Shown here piece by piece: positions 1 to 10,423 of a stretch of DNA of 64,000 nt. Every line of letters begins with the position of its first letter. The stretch's first letter is position 1. The notes beneath the pieces are model-generated. The model saw only the letters and a program-made list of their open reading frames with translations, did no database searches and had not been told where the DNA came from. Position numbers and translations under genes: made by a program. The DNA is from Erwinia tracheiphila. Its GTDB lineage: Bacteria > Pseudomonadota > Gammaproteobacteria > Enterobacterales > Enterobacteriaceae. The stretch lies in the NCBI RefSeq assembly GCF_021365465.1, contig NZ_CP089932.1, positions 2,728,001 through 2,792,000 on the forward strand, given 5' to 3'.

Positions 1-1125
1 TCCACTGAAGCTCAGCTGGTAAGGCAGGTAATCTCCTTTCAGATGGAACGCCATCTGCACCATCTGATATCGCACCAGGTTATAAGCCAGCAGTACCCCC
101 CATAGCTCCTGTCTCACCAGCTCCGGCAGGCGACTGCGTAATGTCCACCGGCTGTCCAGCATACCCTGCTTTGCTTCCCGGTAGCCCAGTTCTGTTTCCC
201 AGCGGTGGCGATATAGCTCGCTGATATCTTTACCCGGATAGCGATTCGGGTCTGTCAGTGACGTCAGCACCTGCCTCTCTTTACCGTCTACCCTGCGGGT
301 CAGCAGTCTTGCCACCATTTCTTCCGGGACCCCTGGCCATTGCTTCCTGGCTCGTGGACTGGTTTTCAGGCATATCAGTTCATCTCCACGCCCCAAACGG
401 CGAACCACCTGATACTGTACGTGTTTTTTCAACGGCAACAACCAGTGACGGTGTTCTCCTGCTGTCTGCCAGTGATGAAGCAGACCCATCGAATAAAATC
501 CCTTATCGAACAGGGTGATACTGTTATTCGGGGTTTTCTCCGTCAGGTGTTCAGCCAGCCGCATTTCACTGACTTTTTCACTGTCGAATGCACTGGCGGC
601 GATCAGATGGCTGCTCAGCTCCATCAGACAAACCATTCGCACCTGAGGATAGCCGCCTTCGCCGTACTGGCTGCTGTGTTTACTGAAGACGGCTCTGTTT
701 TCCGGCGTATCGGCGGTACGCCAGACCACGCCGTCGACAGCAAACAGATTCAGACCGTGCCATTTTGGATGTGCAGCCTGCTGATTCCAGTGCTGCTGTG
801 TGATATCAAAAAGCTCCCGCACTGCATTTTCACCCAGAGTCTTACGGCGCTGAATGACAGCGCTGCGTGCGGTAAAAGGAGCTCCGGTCCGGTCAGTAAT
901 ATCCATCAGATTGACGATTTCGGTCATCGGACGATCGCAAAAAATGGACATCCCAACGACAAGCCAAATCATGGATTCGAGGGAAAGTTTACGTTTACGC
1001 AAAGTAACGGTATCGGTCAGGGTGAGCGCCTGCTGAATAAGCTCGGGAGGAATAAGGTCGGCGAGACTACGGGCGCGCTCAGGAGTGGCGGCATTGATGA
1101 TGCCGAGGGCCTGGGAAAGTTCCAT
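1..1125 (-). CDS. IS4-family transposase (C-terminus outside window)
   Basis: DDE transposase that cuts and pastes the IS4 element. The intact second copy (45822-47144) shows that the full protein has 440 residues. Here the first ~375 residues are present and the reading frame is open to the window edge. The N-terminal motif [10 protein letters not shown] and the [18 protein letters not shown] segment, with the conserved Y-(2)R-(3)E-(6)K signature region, fit the IS4 family. The start ATG at 1125 lies just inside the right inverted repeat. The frame is intact over the visible part. Confidence 0.92.
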   Translation of the reverse strand, partial: MELSQALGIINAATPERARSLADLIPPELIQQALTLTDTVTLRKRKLSLESMIWLVVGMSIFCDRPMTEIVNLMDITDRTGAPFTARSAVIQRRKTLGENAVRELFDITQQHWNQQAAHPKWHGLNLFAVDGVVWRTADTPENRAVFSKHSSQYGEGGYPQVRMVCLMELSSHLIAASAFDSEKVSEMRLAEHLTEKTPNNSITLFDKGFYSMGLLHHWQTAGEHRHWLLPLKKHVQYQVVRRLGRGDELICLKTSPRARKQWPGVPEEMVARLLTRRVDGKERQVLTSLTDPNRYPGKDISELYRHRWETELGYREAKQGMLDSRWTLRSRLPELVRQELWGVLLAYNLVRYQMVQMAFHLKGDYLPYQLSFSG

Positions 1126-1209
1126 TTAAAAAGGGTTCCATGATGAACATAGAACCCTTTTTACCGCATAAACCGGATCGGTCAACCGATCCTTAAATGA
1201 TCGGCATTA
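1..1209 (-). mobile_element. IS4-family element, copy 1 (cut by window start)
   Basis: This stretch matches 46020-47228 almost base for base; I noticed only two substitutions in about 1.2 kb. The right end is a TAATGCCGATCA-type terminus (read on the minus strand at 1209) typical of IS4. The left end lies outside the window, so its target duplication cannot be checked. The element sits about 40 bp downstream of the osmE stop codon. Near-identity with the second copy indicates recent transposition. Confidence 0.93.
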
Positions 1210-1250
1210 GTCACCAAGGTGACCGTTTTTTATCATCAGAAAACAGAATA

Positions 1251-1586
1251 TTACTGCCCGGTCTGCGGGTCGGTATCGTAATCTTTGCAGCTCTGGAAAC
1301 CGTAATTCATCACGCGACCGTTATCGCTATAGCTAACGAAGTAAGTCTGCAGTTTACCGTCACGTTCACCTAATACATAGGTCTGGCAGGTGCCACGAGC
1401 GTGAACCATAGTAATTTCAGTGGAAGGTGGGCCGGCGATGTCCCTGACCTGCTGACGTGTCATGCCTTTCTTCACATCCTGAACGACGGGTTTTGTCACA
1501 TAGCTTTCCGCACGGTCATAGGCGGTACAGCCCGATAAAACAGCCAGCGCCACTGCTGCACAAATAAATCCTATTACTTTATTCAC
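1251..1586 (-). CDS. osmE: Osmotically inducible lipoprotein OsmE
   Basis: Small envelope lipoprotein of the SmpA/OmlA fold, 111 residues. An N-terminal signal sequence ends in a lipobox (LSGC, Cys20). The conserved KKGMTRQQVRDIAGPPS segment (about residues 40-56) is the hallmark of the family. I chose a GTG start at 1586 because an AGAGGA ribosome site lies about 6 bases upstream and translation then begins MNKVIGF. osmE and nadE are divergent neighbours in E. coli, and the same pair is seen here. In E. coli osmE is induced by osmotic and stationary-phase stress; no promoter was resolved here. IS4 lies immediately downstream. Confidence 0.95.
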   Translation of the reverse strand: MNKVIGFICAAVALAVLSGCTAYDRAESYVTKPVVQDVKKGMTRQQVRDIAGPPSTEITMVHARGTCQTYVLGERDGKLQTYFVSYSDNGRVMNYGFQSCKDYDTDPQTGQ

Positions 1587-2337
1587 GTTTTTATTCCTCT
1601 GAGGTAATCCATATGGTCTTAAGCTTGGAACATAAAGGTAGATTAATCAACTTTATAGCGAAGAAAAACCACAGGATAGCGCCCACATTACAACATCATC
1701 ATGGGCTTTAAACAATCAACGTCAGTTTCAAGCCAGGAACACCACCATGTCGTTCTTATGCAATAAAGCCGATCCTTGCTAACAAGTGCTGACAATATTG
1801 CAATTGTGTGCGGTGGAATAAAAATTCAGAGCAATATGCCGTTATTTCGGTGTGAAAGCGTTTACGACACAGAGCGCGGCAAAGGCAGAACTGCGTGTTG
1901 TGATATTTATTGCGCTTTTGCCAGCCAGGGCCTTATTAACAAAAATTACCCCGCATACCTTTGATAAAAGCCTGCCCCACAGGCGCGAGGCACCTCACCC
2001 TGTCGGGTTCAGCATAACGCCCGGTCCTCACAGGCAAGCCCCTTCCTGAAACGATTTATGTGATGCCCATAAAGCACTATGCCGGTCTTGCAAAACCCTG
2101 GCGGGCGGGTAAATTAATCCATTTTTTCATCAGCCCAACATAACAATCCTGGATTCGCTAACGCTATACTGGCTACAGGTAATTAACGTGCTTAACCAGC
2201 GCAAAATGGCTGATTTATCGGCGAAGCCCAGCAGCCATAAGGATTGAATCTTGTCGTTTAGGCGCTGGCGGGTTAACTTTACAACAGATCTTATTGTCAC
2301 TGTCTGACTGACATGCACTGAATTTGAGGAGAGATAA
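1587..2337. other. Long divergent osmE-nadE intergenic region
   Basis: About 750 bp with no convincing gene. It must contain the osmE promoter (minus strand) and the nadE promoter (plus strand). A GC-rich stretch at roughly 1965-2050 stands out from its surroundings and contains short self-complementary segments such as GAGG-CA-CCTC, but I could not match it to a known RNA. Nothing else is recognised. Confidence 0.5.
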
Positions 2338-3165
2338 ATGGCTTTGCAACAGGAAATCATCGACGCACTGGGTGTGAAACCAACTATCGACGTGAAACAG
2401 GAAATCCGAACCAGTGTCGATTTTCTTAAGTCTTACCTGAAAGCGAATCCCTTTCTCAAAACACTGGTTCTGGGCCTGAGTGGTGGTCAGGATTCTACGT
2501 TGACCGGCAAGCTCTGTCAGACCGCTATCAATGAACTTCGTGCTGAGACTGGCGATCAGCGTCTGCAATTCATTGCCGTACGCCTGCCCTACGGCGTGCA
2601 GGCGGATGAGAAAGATTGCCAGGATGCCATTACTTTTATCCAGCCCGACCGCGTCCTGACGGTAAATATTAAAGAAGCGGTGCAGGCCAGCGAGAAAGCC
2701 CTGCGCGACGCCGGCATTGCACTTTCAGACTATATCCGGGGCAATGAAAAAGCCCGTGAACGCATGAAAGCGCAATACAGCATTGCTGGCATGACAGCCG
2801 GTGCCGTTGTGGGAACTGACCATGCGGCTGAAGCTGTGACCGGTTTTTTCACTAAATATGGCGATGGCGGCACCGACATTAACCCTATCTTTCGCCTGCA
2901 CAAAGGTCAGGGAAAGCAACTGTTAAAAGAGCTTGGCTGCCCGGAGCACCTGTATCTGAAACATCCGACCGCTGACCTGGAAGATGATCGACCGGGATTA
3001 CAGGATGAAGTGGCGTTAGGGGTGACCTATCAGCAAATCGATCGCTATCTCGAAGGACAGAGCATTGATGCCACAGCCAGCAAAATTATCGAAGGCTGGT
3101 ATCTGAAAACCGAACATAAACGCCGACCGCCCGTCACTGTGTTTGATGACTTCTGGAAAAAATAG
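2338..3165 (+). CDS. nadE: NH3-dependent NAD+ synthetase
   Basis: Catalyses the last step of NAD biosynthesis: ATP-dependent amidation of nicotinate adenine dinucleotide using ammonia. The 275-residue length is normal for the short, ammonia-only enzyme without a glutaminase domain. The N-type ATP pyrophosphatase P-loop SGGQDS is at residues 48-53. Further conserved segments are [16 protein letters not shown] and [20 protein letters not shown]. The ATG at 2338 follows a clear GAGGAGA ribosome site. It is an intact housekeeping gene, cytosolic and acting as a homodimer in the family. Confidence 0.98.
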   Translation: MALQQEIIDALGVKPTIDVKQEIRTSVDFLKSYLKANPFLKTLVLGLSGGQDSTLTGKLCQTAINELRAETGDQRLQFIAVRLPYGVQADEKDCQDAITFIQPDRVLTVNIKEAVQASEKALRDAGIALSDYIRGNEKARERMKAQYSIAGMTAGAVVGTDHAAEAVTGFFTKYGDGGTDINPIFRLHKGQGKQLLKELGCPEHLYLKHPTADLEDDRPGLQDEVALGVTYQQIDRYLEGQSIDATASKIIEGWYLKTEHKRRPPVTVFDDFWKK

Positions 3166-3232
3166 TTTTTCAGTACCTCGGCTTAATGACGCTTATAAAC
3201 TGAAAAATTTCAGCAGCTTTAGTCTCCTGACT

Positions 3233-4415
3233 TGTACTAGCTCAGACCTGATCTGACCGTTACCGGTTATTTATACAGGTGTCTGTCGGATTACATCCGG
3301 TTCAGCTCCTTTTCTGCCCGGACACGTTTTCCATCAGGTAACCTGGCCACTGGCGTTCGCCCGCCGCACATTTTCCCCTGATGAGCCCGCTCATTATTGT
3401 CATGCCATAATCCGTTGTCCGGATCCGTTTGCAGGCTCTCCCGCTCCCCATATGACTTCTTACGGAACGTAACCTGATAAAAATCCTGCAAAATTGTTTT
3501 ATGGAAGCGCTCACCGATGCCGTTGGTCTGTGGGGACATCGCCTTCGTTTTTGTATGGGCGATATCGTTGATGGCCAGATAAAGCTGGTAATCATGCGGC
3601 TCCACCTTACCACAGTACTCCGTTCCCCTGTCGGTCAGTCTTCTCAGCACCGACAGTCCCTGAGCCTCACAGAACGGCAGTCGGCGGCAGAGTTCGGCGT
3701 TTTACTCGTATACCGCTTGCAGTGCGCCACTTTCGGGTACGTATCCACGAACGTCTGCGGGCAGATACGGCCCACACCCTTTCAGATCGCCAGCACAGAA
3801 GGTGTCCTGCGACCCGGGATAGCCCGGGTGAGCGGTCTCGATTTCGCCACTGGCCTCATCATCATGCGCCTTTTTCTCCAGCGCGGCGATTGGGGCACCG
3901 GTAAGCACGATACCTTCTCTGGCGAACTTTTCCTCAGGCGCCTTCAGGCATTTACGGAAGTTCTCCAGGTCGTGTCGTTACCAGATGGCGCGCACGCCGC
4001 TGCCGGAGGTAAACACGCCTTTTTTACGCAGCTCATCACTGGTCCGGTGCTGCACGGGCGCCGGGAACTCAACGGCGTATTCAACAACCGCGCGTTCAGT
4101 GGCTTCGTCGGCGCGGTTCTTGAGGTTGGACCCCCGGCTGTTCTGGTTAACCAGCGCGTCAATGCCGCCTTCAGCAGCCAGTTCCTGATAACGGTAGAAG
4201 GTGTCGCGTGACACGCCCGTGCTCTTGCAGGCTGTTCAGACGTTACCGGGTTATTCGGCAAGATTGAGCAGGCCGGCTTTGTGTTTGATGATGGGATTGT
4301 GAGTATGGAGCATGAGGGTGACCTCGCGTTTTGTATAAAAATTCTACACCCATATCAGAACCGGTAACCCCCAACCTTGCAGGGTCCGGTGTCAGATCAC
4401 GTCGCGACGAATACA
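3233..4415 (-). mobile_element. IS481-family element, copy 1 (degenerate)
   Basis: About 1.18 kb, bounded by imperfect ~25-bp inverted repeats: TGTACTAGCTCAGACC... on the left and, read inward on the minus strand, TGTATTCGTCGCGAC... on the right, both running into ATCTGAC-type sequence. The same element recurs at 52861-54059. The right end abuts a truncated IS256 copy directly, so no target duplication can be seen. The transposase gene is broken. Confidence 0.88.
3291..4313 (-). pseudogene. IS481-family transposase, multiply disrupted
   Basis: Remains of a ~345-residue DDE transposase. The N-terminal helix-turn-helix part (start ATG at 4313) reads MLHTHNPIIKHKAGLLNLAE and then meets a stop. 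Later pieces (SRDTFYRYQELAAEGGIDALVNQN, and DRGTEYCG...AMSPQTNGI...ERFHKTI with catalytic D and E) lie in different frames. Several indels and stops separate them, so no functional protein is expected. The sister copy at 52919-53957 is damaged in other places, which shows that the two decayed independently. Confidence 0.9.
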
Positions 4416-5720
4416 AATAATTCTGTGTAACTGCCACCATATTAAAGGTGAGCGCTCAGGCGGTCACCAAACCCGATAATAAAACGACTCATCGCCAGCC
4501 GCCAGTTCTGGTTCGGCATACTCCATTTTTTCAACGCATCCCTGATTGCCAGATAAATCACCTTACGCACCGAGTCGTCTGTCGGGAACACTTTGCGTTT
4601 CTTTATCGCAGCACGGATCACGCTGTTCAGCGATTCGATGGCGTTCGTGGTGTAGATGGCCTTGCGGATATCCGCCGGGTAACTGAAGAACGTATTGAGG
4701 TTTTCCCAGTGGCCACGCCAGATTTTGCTGATTTGCGGGTACTTGTCGTCACAGATTTCTGCGAACGCATCCAGCCCTGTCAACGCCGCCTCTTCTGTCG
4801 GAGACTGATAAATCCTCTTCAGACCGCTGGTGACGGCCTTGTAGTCCTTCCATGCCACGTATTTCAGGCTGTTGCGCACCATATGAATGATGCACAGCTG
4901 GATATGTGTCTCGGGATAAACGCTGTTTATCGCATTCGGGAAGCCCTTCAGTCCGTCCACGCAGGCAATCAGGATATCCTGAAGGCCGCGATTTTTCAGC
5001 TCTGTCAGGATGTTCAGCCAGAACTTCGCGCCTTCATTTTCAGCCAGCCACATCCCCGGCAGTTCTTTCTGACCTTCGGTATTAATGCCCGGCGCAAGGA
5101 AAACGGCTCTGTTTATCACGCTGCCATTCTGACGAACTTTTACGACAATACAGTCCATATAAACAATGGGATAAAGTGCATCCAGCTGCCGGTTTTGCCA
5201 CTCAGCAACCTGTTCTTTTACGGCATCGGTGACTTTAGATATCAGGGTGGGTGAGACATCGGCGTCATACATCTCTTTGGACGTGGCAACAATTTCACGC
5301 ATGGCCATTCCTTTGGCGTACAGGGGTAAAATCTGGCTGTCCATCTGCGTGATACGCGTCTGGCTCTTCTTAATCAGCTGAGGTTGAAGGTGTTTTCGCG
5401 GTCACGCGGTGTGTTCAGCTCAATCTCGCCATCATCGCAAAGCAGCGTTTTTGATGCGTAGCCATTGCGGGTGTCAGAGTTTTTTTTGGGCGCGTTTTTC
5501 TCATGCCCGAGGTGGTCGGTCAGTTCAGCATTGAGCGCCGTTTCGACGGTGAGCTTCGTCAGCATTCGGGAAAACTGGTTAAGGTCAGCTTCGGTTTTAA
5601 GACCTTTAGCCCGTTCAGCCGCAAGGGCTTTAAGTTTCTTTTCGTCCATAATTTGCCTGTCCTCGTTGTTGGAGTGAACATATCAAAAACAGGAAATTAC
5701 ACAATTTTAATTACAGTCTC
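4416..5720 (-). mobile_element. IS256-family element, copy 1 (left end truncated)
   Basis: The right terminus GAGACTGTAATTAAAATTG (minus strand, ending at 5720) matches the complete IS256 copy at 45461-48127. The left terminus lacks its first few bases and is fused to the IS481 end at about 4415. This suggests the two elements met through a deletion or an insertion at the IS256 tip. The length (~1.3 kb) is otherwise normal. Confidence 0.88.
4442..5649 (-). pseudogene. IS256-family transposase with single-base frameshift
   Basis: Mutator-like DDE transposase. The N-terminal part (5649 down to about 5374) begins MDEKKLKALAAERAKG and runs out of frame at ENTFNLS. The rest (5344 down to 4442, 300 residues) begins MDSQILPLYAKGMAMREIVA and contains the catalytic segments VYMDCIVVKV, ACVDGLKGFPNAI and NAIESLNSVIRAAIKKRKVFP. 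Compared with the other copy (TFEPQLIKKNQ), one G is missing near 5385, which explains the frameshift. The two pieces together would give the usual ~400-residue protein. Confidence 0.9.
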
Positions 5721-6269
5721 TAATAAATTTCTGTGACGCTCCCATTATGCCACTTTTTCGTTAATACAAAATCCGTGGGCTGTTTTAAAGCGGCATTAAA
5801 GTCGTTTTAAAACATGCCGTTTATCCCGGCACAGGGCGTTTAACTGGAAAATATTTCAGTCCGGGAGATTCGCCGCGCCAGAAAAATAACCTGTCTCACG
5901 CTAAGTTTCAGATAAAGGTATCATCCTGACCGGATTGGCACTTTCCCTGCGGGAAAGCGGGGAAATTTAGTATCTGTGAGTCAGCACGTAAACCAAACGC
6001 AATGGTAACAGAAAAATTCGGTGGTCAATCTGTCTCCCTGCCAGCAGCAACTGGTCCAAACGCAATGACACCACTATTATTCACGCTGCGACAAATCAGG
6101 TCAGACAGTCGACATCACAGGGCTGATTATTTTTTCGCTACAAAGCCAGGCTGGCCGCCGGAAGTCTCATAATGTTATATACAGACACTGACGCTCCCGG
6201 CGAACAGGAGTGTTTTGCCACCCCGGACGACCCCCTGCAGCATGATGGTGCTGTTTACCACGATATTTT
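5721..6269. other. Gene-free decayed region
   Basis: About 550 bp between IS256 and the ychO-like pseudogene. No open frame of meaningful length is seen on either strand. It may be decayed sequence that once lay downstream of, or belonged to, the invasin-like gene, but I cannot support that from the residues. Confidence 0.4.
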
Positions 6270-7667
6270 TCAGGGCGCAATCAGATCAAAATGATTATCA
6301 TCACTGCTTTCGAGCACCACCGGAGGTGACAGTTTCAGGGTAATCCAGTTTGACGACACGCACTGCCGTTGACTGTCCTCGAAAGTCACCGACAAATGAT
6401 ATTCACCAGTCACATCGGATGAATTGTCGCACTGCGGAATAATGGTGCTCCAACCCTGTGAACTGGCGTGGTTTGCCGGTGAAGTCAAACTGAGCGCCCG
6501 CGTGTCCCCCTGCCAGCTGATGGCTTTAATTAGGTTAACGTTGCGAACTTGCACTTTAAGCGGTAATACTTCACCAGGTCGAGCTTGCCACGGAAGGCTT
6601 ACAAAAAACACTGACAACGTTTTGCGCTGACGAAACGCCATAACTGGCGTATCCCGCTGGCTGACAGGATCATAACGGTTGCCACTTAGTGATCGTGAGG
6701 TGCCAACATTGTCAGATGACAGCTGCTTACTGAGCGCCACGCCAATCTGATAATTCATTTTCAGGCCCAGCAGATCCTGCGTTTACCCGTATCAGCTGTT
6801 TTACGTGAAGCCGTTAGCGTAAGGAGTGTGGTTGATCCCAGGTCCAATAGCAGCAGGATTGTTGCAGTAAGTGCCACTGTTAAACAAATCAACATTACTG
6901 CCAAGATACTGTTCATAACTTAATGAAACGCCAGACTGTTGGTAGAAAGGAAGATACCCTTGCGTAGCCACATCATAACCATGTGCCATACGGCTCTGCA
7001 TGCTGTCAGTATCATCATACCAGCCAGAAAGAGGCTGATAGTAATTTGCCGAAAAACGCAAAAACTGACCGGATACTTCAGCCCACAACGATCCCCGCTG
7101 CTGTCCTGATGTTAACAAACTGTCGATAAAGGCGTTATAGCCAAAGCGCCATTTTCCTGATAACTAACATTGACCCAGCCCGGCATTCCCCACAGGCCCA
7201 TTATCTGTCTGTTGAATACCCACCTGACTGAAGGTGAGCCATGTGTAATTGTCCTGCCAGAGCGTGACCAGTTGTGCTGATGCCCATCAAAATTGCCCCG
7301 GCTATCCACTTCCAACGACAAACTGGCGCGGCCACAGGATGAAAGCAGCTGTTTACCTTCACTTTCTGCCCAATGCACTGCCTCATCACGATAAGTGGTT
7401 AAAGGCCCATTGTCCCGCAGAGTTGCCAGGCGATTTATCATCATCGCTGTTCATGCTGGCCTCACCAATACTTTTCATTACCAGGGCCACACGTTTTTCC
7501 AGCACCGCATCATCGGATGATGGTGTGCTGCCGAAATCAGGAAGTCTGCGACTAAAAAAGGAGGGTTAAGCAAAGGGGGCATTATCAATCCACTCTGCGG
7601 GAGTAAATGCCTCAGCAGCGGGCAGGCTGTGAAACGCCAACGTCATAAAAATCAATTTGTAATACAC
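6270..7667 (-). pseudogene. ychO: YchO-like inverse autotransporter (intimin/invasin beta-domain), broken
   Basis: Pieces in several frames reconstruct an intimin/invasin-type outer-membrane beta domain. There is a signal-like start near 7667-7646 followed by FTPAEWIDN. Next come GGASMNSDDD-type and EAVHWAESEGKQLLSS segments, barrel strands such as FSANYYQPLSGWYDD and SLSYEQYLGSNVDLFNSG, and finally QIGVALSKQLSSDNV, SLSGNRYDPV and RKTLSVFF. Several frameshifts and stops separate them. In E. coli ychO is a neighbour of the cha genes, and chaC lies about 10 kb away here with the T6SS cluster in between. That synteny supports the name. No functional adhesin is expected. Confidence 0.85.
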
Positions 7668-7909
7668 GAGGGAGATACGATGTACTCTTTTCATAACCTC
7701 ATTAATTACCGCAATTACCGCCTGTCAGGGGACGGGCACGTTGAAAATGTCACTGGCTGATTGCTGTAAAAAACGATCAGCCTGACACTTTTACCCGTAA
7801 ACGGGCAGCGCACAGCAATTTTTCCGGAAGTATACGCGAGTTAATCACTGGCACACCTGCAGATTATCGAACAAAATTCTGTTCACCCATTTCCAAAAGA
7901 TTTGTTCGG

Positions 7910-8272
7910 ATGAAAAAAAAGGCTGCTGTGCTGTGCCGGATTGAAGTGTGTATCAACTGCCTTTGCTGCGCCAATATTCAGGCTCAGTTCACCAGATTTC
8001 AGCGATAACGCCCTGATGGCAAAAAAGTTCGCCGGGACAACCAAAAGCAATGTCAACTGTACCGGAGAGAATGTTTCCCCTGCGTTGATCTGGCAACATT
8101 CACCCATGCAAACAAAAGTTATGCGCTGATTATCACCGCCCCTGCTGGCGCACTGAAACCCGGGCTACACCATGAAGAATTGCTCGATCAACTAAAAGGC
8201 CACACGCTGGCTGCCACAGGATTAGTTGCCGTTCTGGCAACAACCAAGGCCGTAAGCAATTTTGCGTCATGA
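7910..8272 (+). pseudogene. YbhB/YbcL-family (PEBP) protein, frameshifted and shortened
   Basis: The pieces read STAFAAPIFRLSSPDFSDNALM, then NCTGENVSPALIWQHSPMQTK, then SYALIITAPAGALKPG and LLDQLKGHTLAATGLV. These are the start, substrate-loop and end motifs of phosphatidylethanolamine-binding-like proteins. The initiator frame (ATG at 7910), the core and the C-terminal part lie in different frames, and the central third of the domain is missing. The gene is therefore dead. A signal-peptide-like N-terminus suggests the ancestor was periplasmic. Confidence 0.75.
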
Positions 8273-8604
8273 ATGTTACCTGTAACGGGGTGATACAACG
8301 GCGTATACCCCACCTTTCGCGCTATTCCTTCTGCCGCTTTTTCACTCTTCTGCCGACCGAAAACAATCAATATAACTAACCATTGTACTTCAATTAAAAT
8401 AACATCAATCCATGTTAAGTGCCTTGCCACCGCCAATATGCAATAAGACATAGCTCAATTATTCCCTTAGCCTGGAGCCTGAGGTAAACTGGCACGAAAA
8501 TTTGTCTTTAGTTAAATAAGTGTATTTTAGATGCGAACCCATTTTTTTATTTTAAATGTGCCGCACGGATGCAGATTCCAGATTTTAAAATATAAGGTTT
8601 ATTA
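8273..8604. other. Intergenic, nothing recognised
   Basis: About 330 bp upstream of the partial T6SS cluster. AT content rises toward the first gene, as in a promoter region, but no specific site can be supported. In related T6SS clusters core genes such as tssK would be expected in this direction; none is present. Confidence 0.4.
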
Positions 8605-9114
8605 ATGATGCTCGCCAGAAATGATGTAAAGTTCAGCGTTGCGTTTACGCTGCTGACGGTACTGCTTTTGACTGGTTGTCAAAAAAAACTGCAGGTCACC
8701 GATGACACACTGATTAGTACAGTTGTCGATGGCGTTACATTAATGCATCGCCATGCAATCGTGGCTCCTCTTTCCTTTACACCAGTCAATGAGACTTACC
8801 GGGCATTATACAGTGCCTCCGTAATGGATCGACCCGGTTATGGTGGACAGATTATTCGCCATCTGGAAAATGGCAAATCATTCACTGTTCTTGGCGAGGC
8901 TGAAAATCACTGGCTGGCTATCACAGATGATGATCTGCAGCTGCTTACAGGTTACGTTCCCTTTAAAGCAGGGGTGAAAAGTGAGCTTTATGACGCCACG
9001 CTGAAAAGTGATCGTCCAAAGGTTCGCAAAAACAATAAGAAAATCTGCGTCGACGTTGGCGATCAAAGTAAAGCATGCCGTAACAACGACACTGAAACCT
9101 GGATCCTGGAGTAG
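8605..9114 (+). CDS. T6SS-cluster lipoprotein with SH3-like domain
   Basis: 169 residues, starting with a hydrophobic signal sequence and a lipobox (LLTGC, Cys25), so it is probably membrane-anchored and periplasm-facing. The middle region (about residues 55-110, RALYSASVMDRPGYGGQII...LENGKSFTVLGEAENHWLAI) resembles bacterial SH3-like domains in layout. The tail is Lys/Asp rich. It lies directly upstream of tssL on the same strand, about 90 bp away, which suggests a role in the T6SS envelope complex. It is not a recognisable TssJ. Function unknown; the domain call is by eye. Confidence 0.6.
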   Translation: MMLARNDVKFSVAFTLLTVLLLTGCQKKLQVTDDTLISTVVDGVTLMHRHAIVAPLSFTPVNETYRALYSASVMDRPGYGGQIIRHLENGKSFTVLGEAENHWLAITDDDLQLLTGYVPFKAGVKSELYDATLKSDRPKVRKNNKKICVDVGDQSKACRNNDTETWILE

Positions 9115-9205
9115 TTTTAACCAACCACTTAAGGATAAATTCAGTGTCTGCCCTTTCAAAAGCACCTGTACAGCAGGAGCCCTTACCACAGAGACAGCAA
9201 AGCTG

Positions 9206-10423
9206 ATGAGCAAGGAAAACCACACTGACGTGTCTCTTTCAGCCGGTCGGGAAAATCTGTTGCTGGCAGCAGCCGCACCGCTACTTAATGCGATAGTGCA
9301 AATCCGCATGGCCGCAACCCATGACGACCCGATGATGCTGCGTCAGCAGCTTATTGATGAGATCCGTCAATTCGAACGACGCGGTAAACAGGTGGGTTTA
9401 CCCTTCGACATGATTATTGGCGCACGCTATTGTCTGTGCAGCGCACTGGATGAAGCGGCAGCACAAACACCGTGGGGCAACCGAAGCGTCTGGTCCGGCA
9501 ACGGACTGCTGGTGACCTTTCATGATGAAAGCTGGGGCGGGGAAAAAGTTTTTCAGCTACTTTCGCGTATTTCACAAACACCTGCTCAACATCTCTGGCT
9601 GCTGGAAGTGATTGACTATTGCCTGTTACTTGGCTATGAAGGCCGCTACCGGGCAATTGAACAGGGACGTGCTCAACGTGATGCCATGCGTGAGCGTCTG
9701 GCCAGATTAATTGATGACACGCGTAGTGCGGCAGAAAATACCCCTGCGCCTCAGGCGCTGACAGCGGTCAGCCAGAATACGATATGGTCTCCGCCCGTGC
9801 CACTGTGGGTGTGTGTCACCATGGTAGCGTTTATCGCCAGTCTTATTTATTCTGCGTTTAACTGGCAGCTGGGAAATACCGCAAGGCCACTGTTGCACGC
9901 TATCTGGCAAACGCCACTCCCCAAAACTGAAGCCAGCAAATCAATGCGCTCTTCACAAACATTGCTGGATATTCGTAAACGGCTTGATGACCTGATTGCC
10001 AGCCACCAGCTGGATGTCTCTGACGAAAGTAGCGGCAGTGTGGTTATCATTGCCGCTGATAAACTTTTCAGCGAGGACGGTACCGATTTGACGCCGCAAG
10101 GGCGCGCTATTATTACCCGCGTCTCCGCAGCGCTGGATGATATACCGGGAATGATCCTTGTCAGATCATTCACGGACGATCGACCTCTCCATGCATCCCA
10201 TTACACGTCTAATTACGACTTTTCACTGGCTCGCGCACGAAACGTCAGCGCATTGATGATTCACTTACAAAAACCCTTGCACGTTATCCGCAGTGAGGGA
10301 CGCGGCGACAGCAATCAATTGCTACCCAATGACAGCGATGAGAACCGGGCGCAAAATCGTCGTGTAGAGATTGTTCTGTATGCGGCACCACAAACAACGG
10401 GCCATCAAAAGGAGAAACCCTGA
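9206..10423 (+). CDS. tssL: TssL (DotU/IcmH family) with C-terminal OmpA-like domain
   Basis: Inner-membrane component of the T6SS trans-envelope complex. The DotU domain begins at NLLLAAAAPLLNAIVQIR and includes ARYCLCSALDEAAAQTPWG and GYEGRYRAIEQGR. A single membrane segment follows (PLWVCVTMVAFIASLIY). The C-terminal OmpA-like peptidoglycan-binding domain ends NRAQNRRVEIVL. An ATG at 9206 starts the open frame but has a weak ribosome site. A GTG at 9145, with a good AAGGA site, starts a different frame (VSALSKAPVQQEPLPQRQQS) that stops at about 9207. An N-terminal frameshift is therefore likely. The stop overlaps the tssM start (TGATG). Confidence 0.88.
   Translation: MSKENHTDVSLSAGRENLLLAAAAPLLNAIVQIRMAATHDDPMMLRQQLIDEIRQFERRGKQVGLPFDMIIGARYCLCSALDEAAAQTPWGNRSVWSGNGLLVTFHDESWGGEKVFQLLSRISQTPAQHLWLLEVIDYCLLLGYEGRYRAIEQGRAQRDAMRERLARLIDDTRSAAENTPAPQALTAVSQNTIWSPPVPLWVCVTMVAFIASLIYSAFNWQLGNTARPLLHAIWQTPLPKTEASKSMRSSQTLLDIRKRLDDLIASHQLDVSDESSGSVVIIAADKLFSEDGTDLTPQGRAIITRVSAALDDIPGMILVRSFTDDRPLHASHYTSNYDFSLARARNVSALMIHLQKPLHVIRSEGRGDSNQLLPNDSDENRAQNRRVEIVLYAAPQTTGHQKEKP

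Noticed and set aside
340..1143. Long plus-strand open frame opposite the IS4 transposase (also at 46359-47162)
   Set aside because: Exact antisense of a conserved transposase, with no ribosome site or family resemblance; it repeats with every IS4 copy.
1210..1230. GTCACC-AA-GGTGAC hairpin followed by T run next to the IS4 end
   Set aside because: Only a 6-bp stem with a 2-base loop, on the strand opposite to osmE and the transposase; no transcript for it to terminate is evident.
8188..8451. 87-codon minus-strand frame between the PEBP pseudogene and the T6SS cluster
   Set aside because: Overlaps the PEBP remnant antisense, has no ribosome site and no recognisable family.
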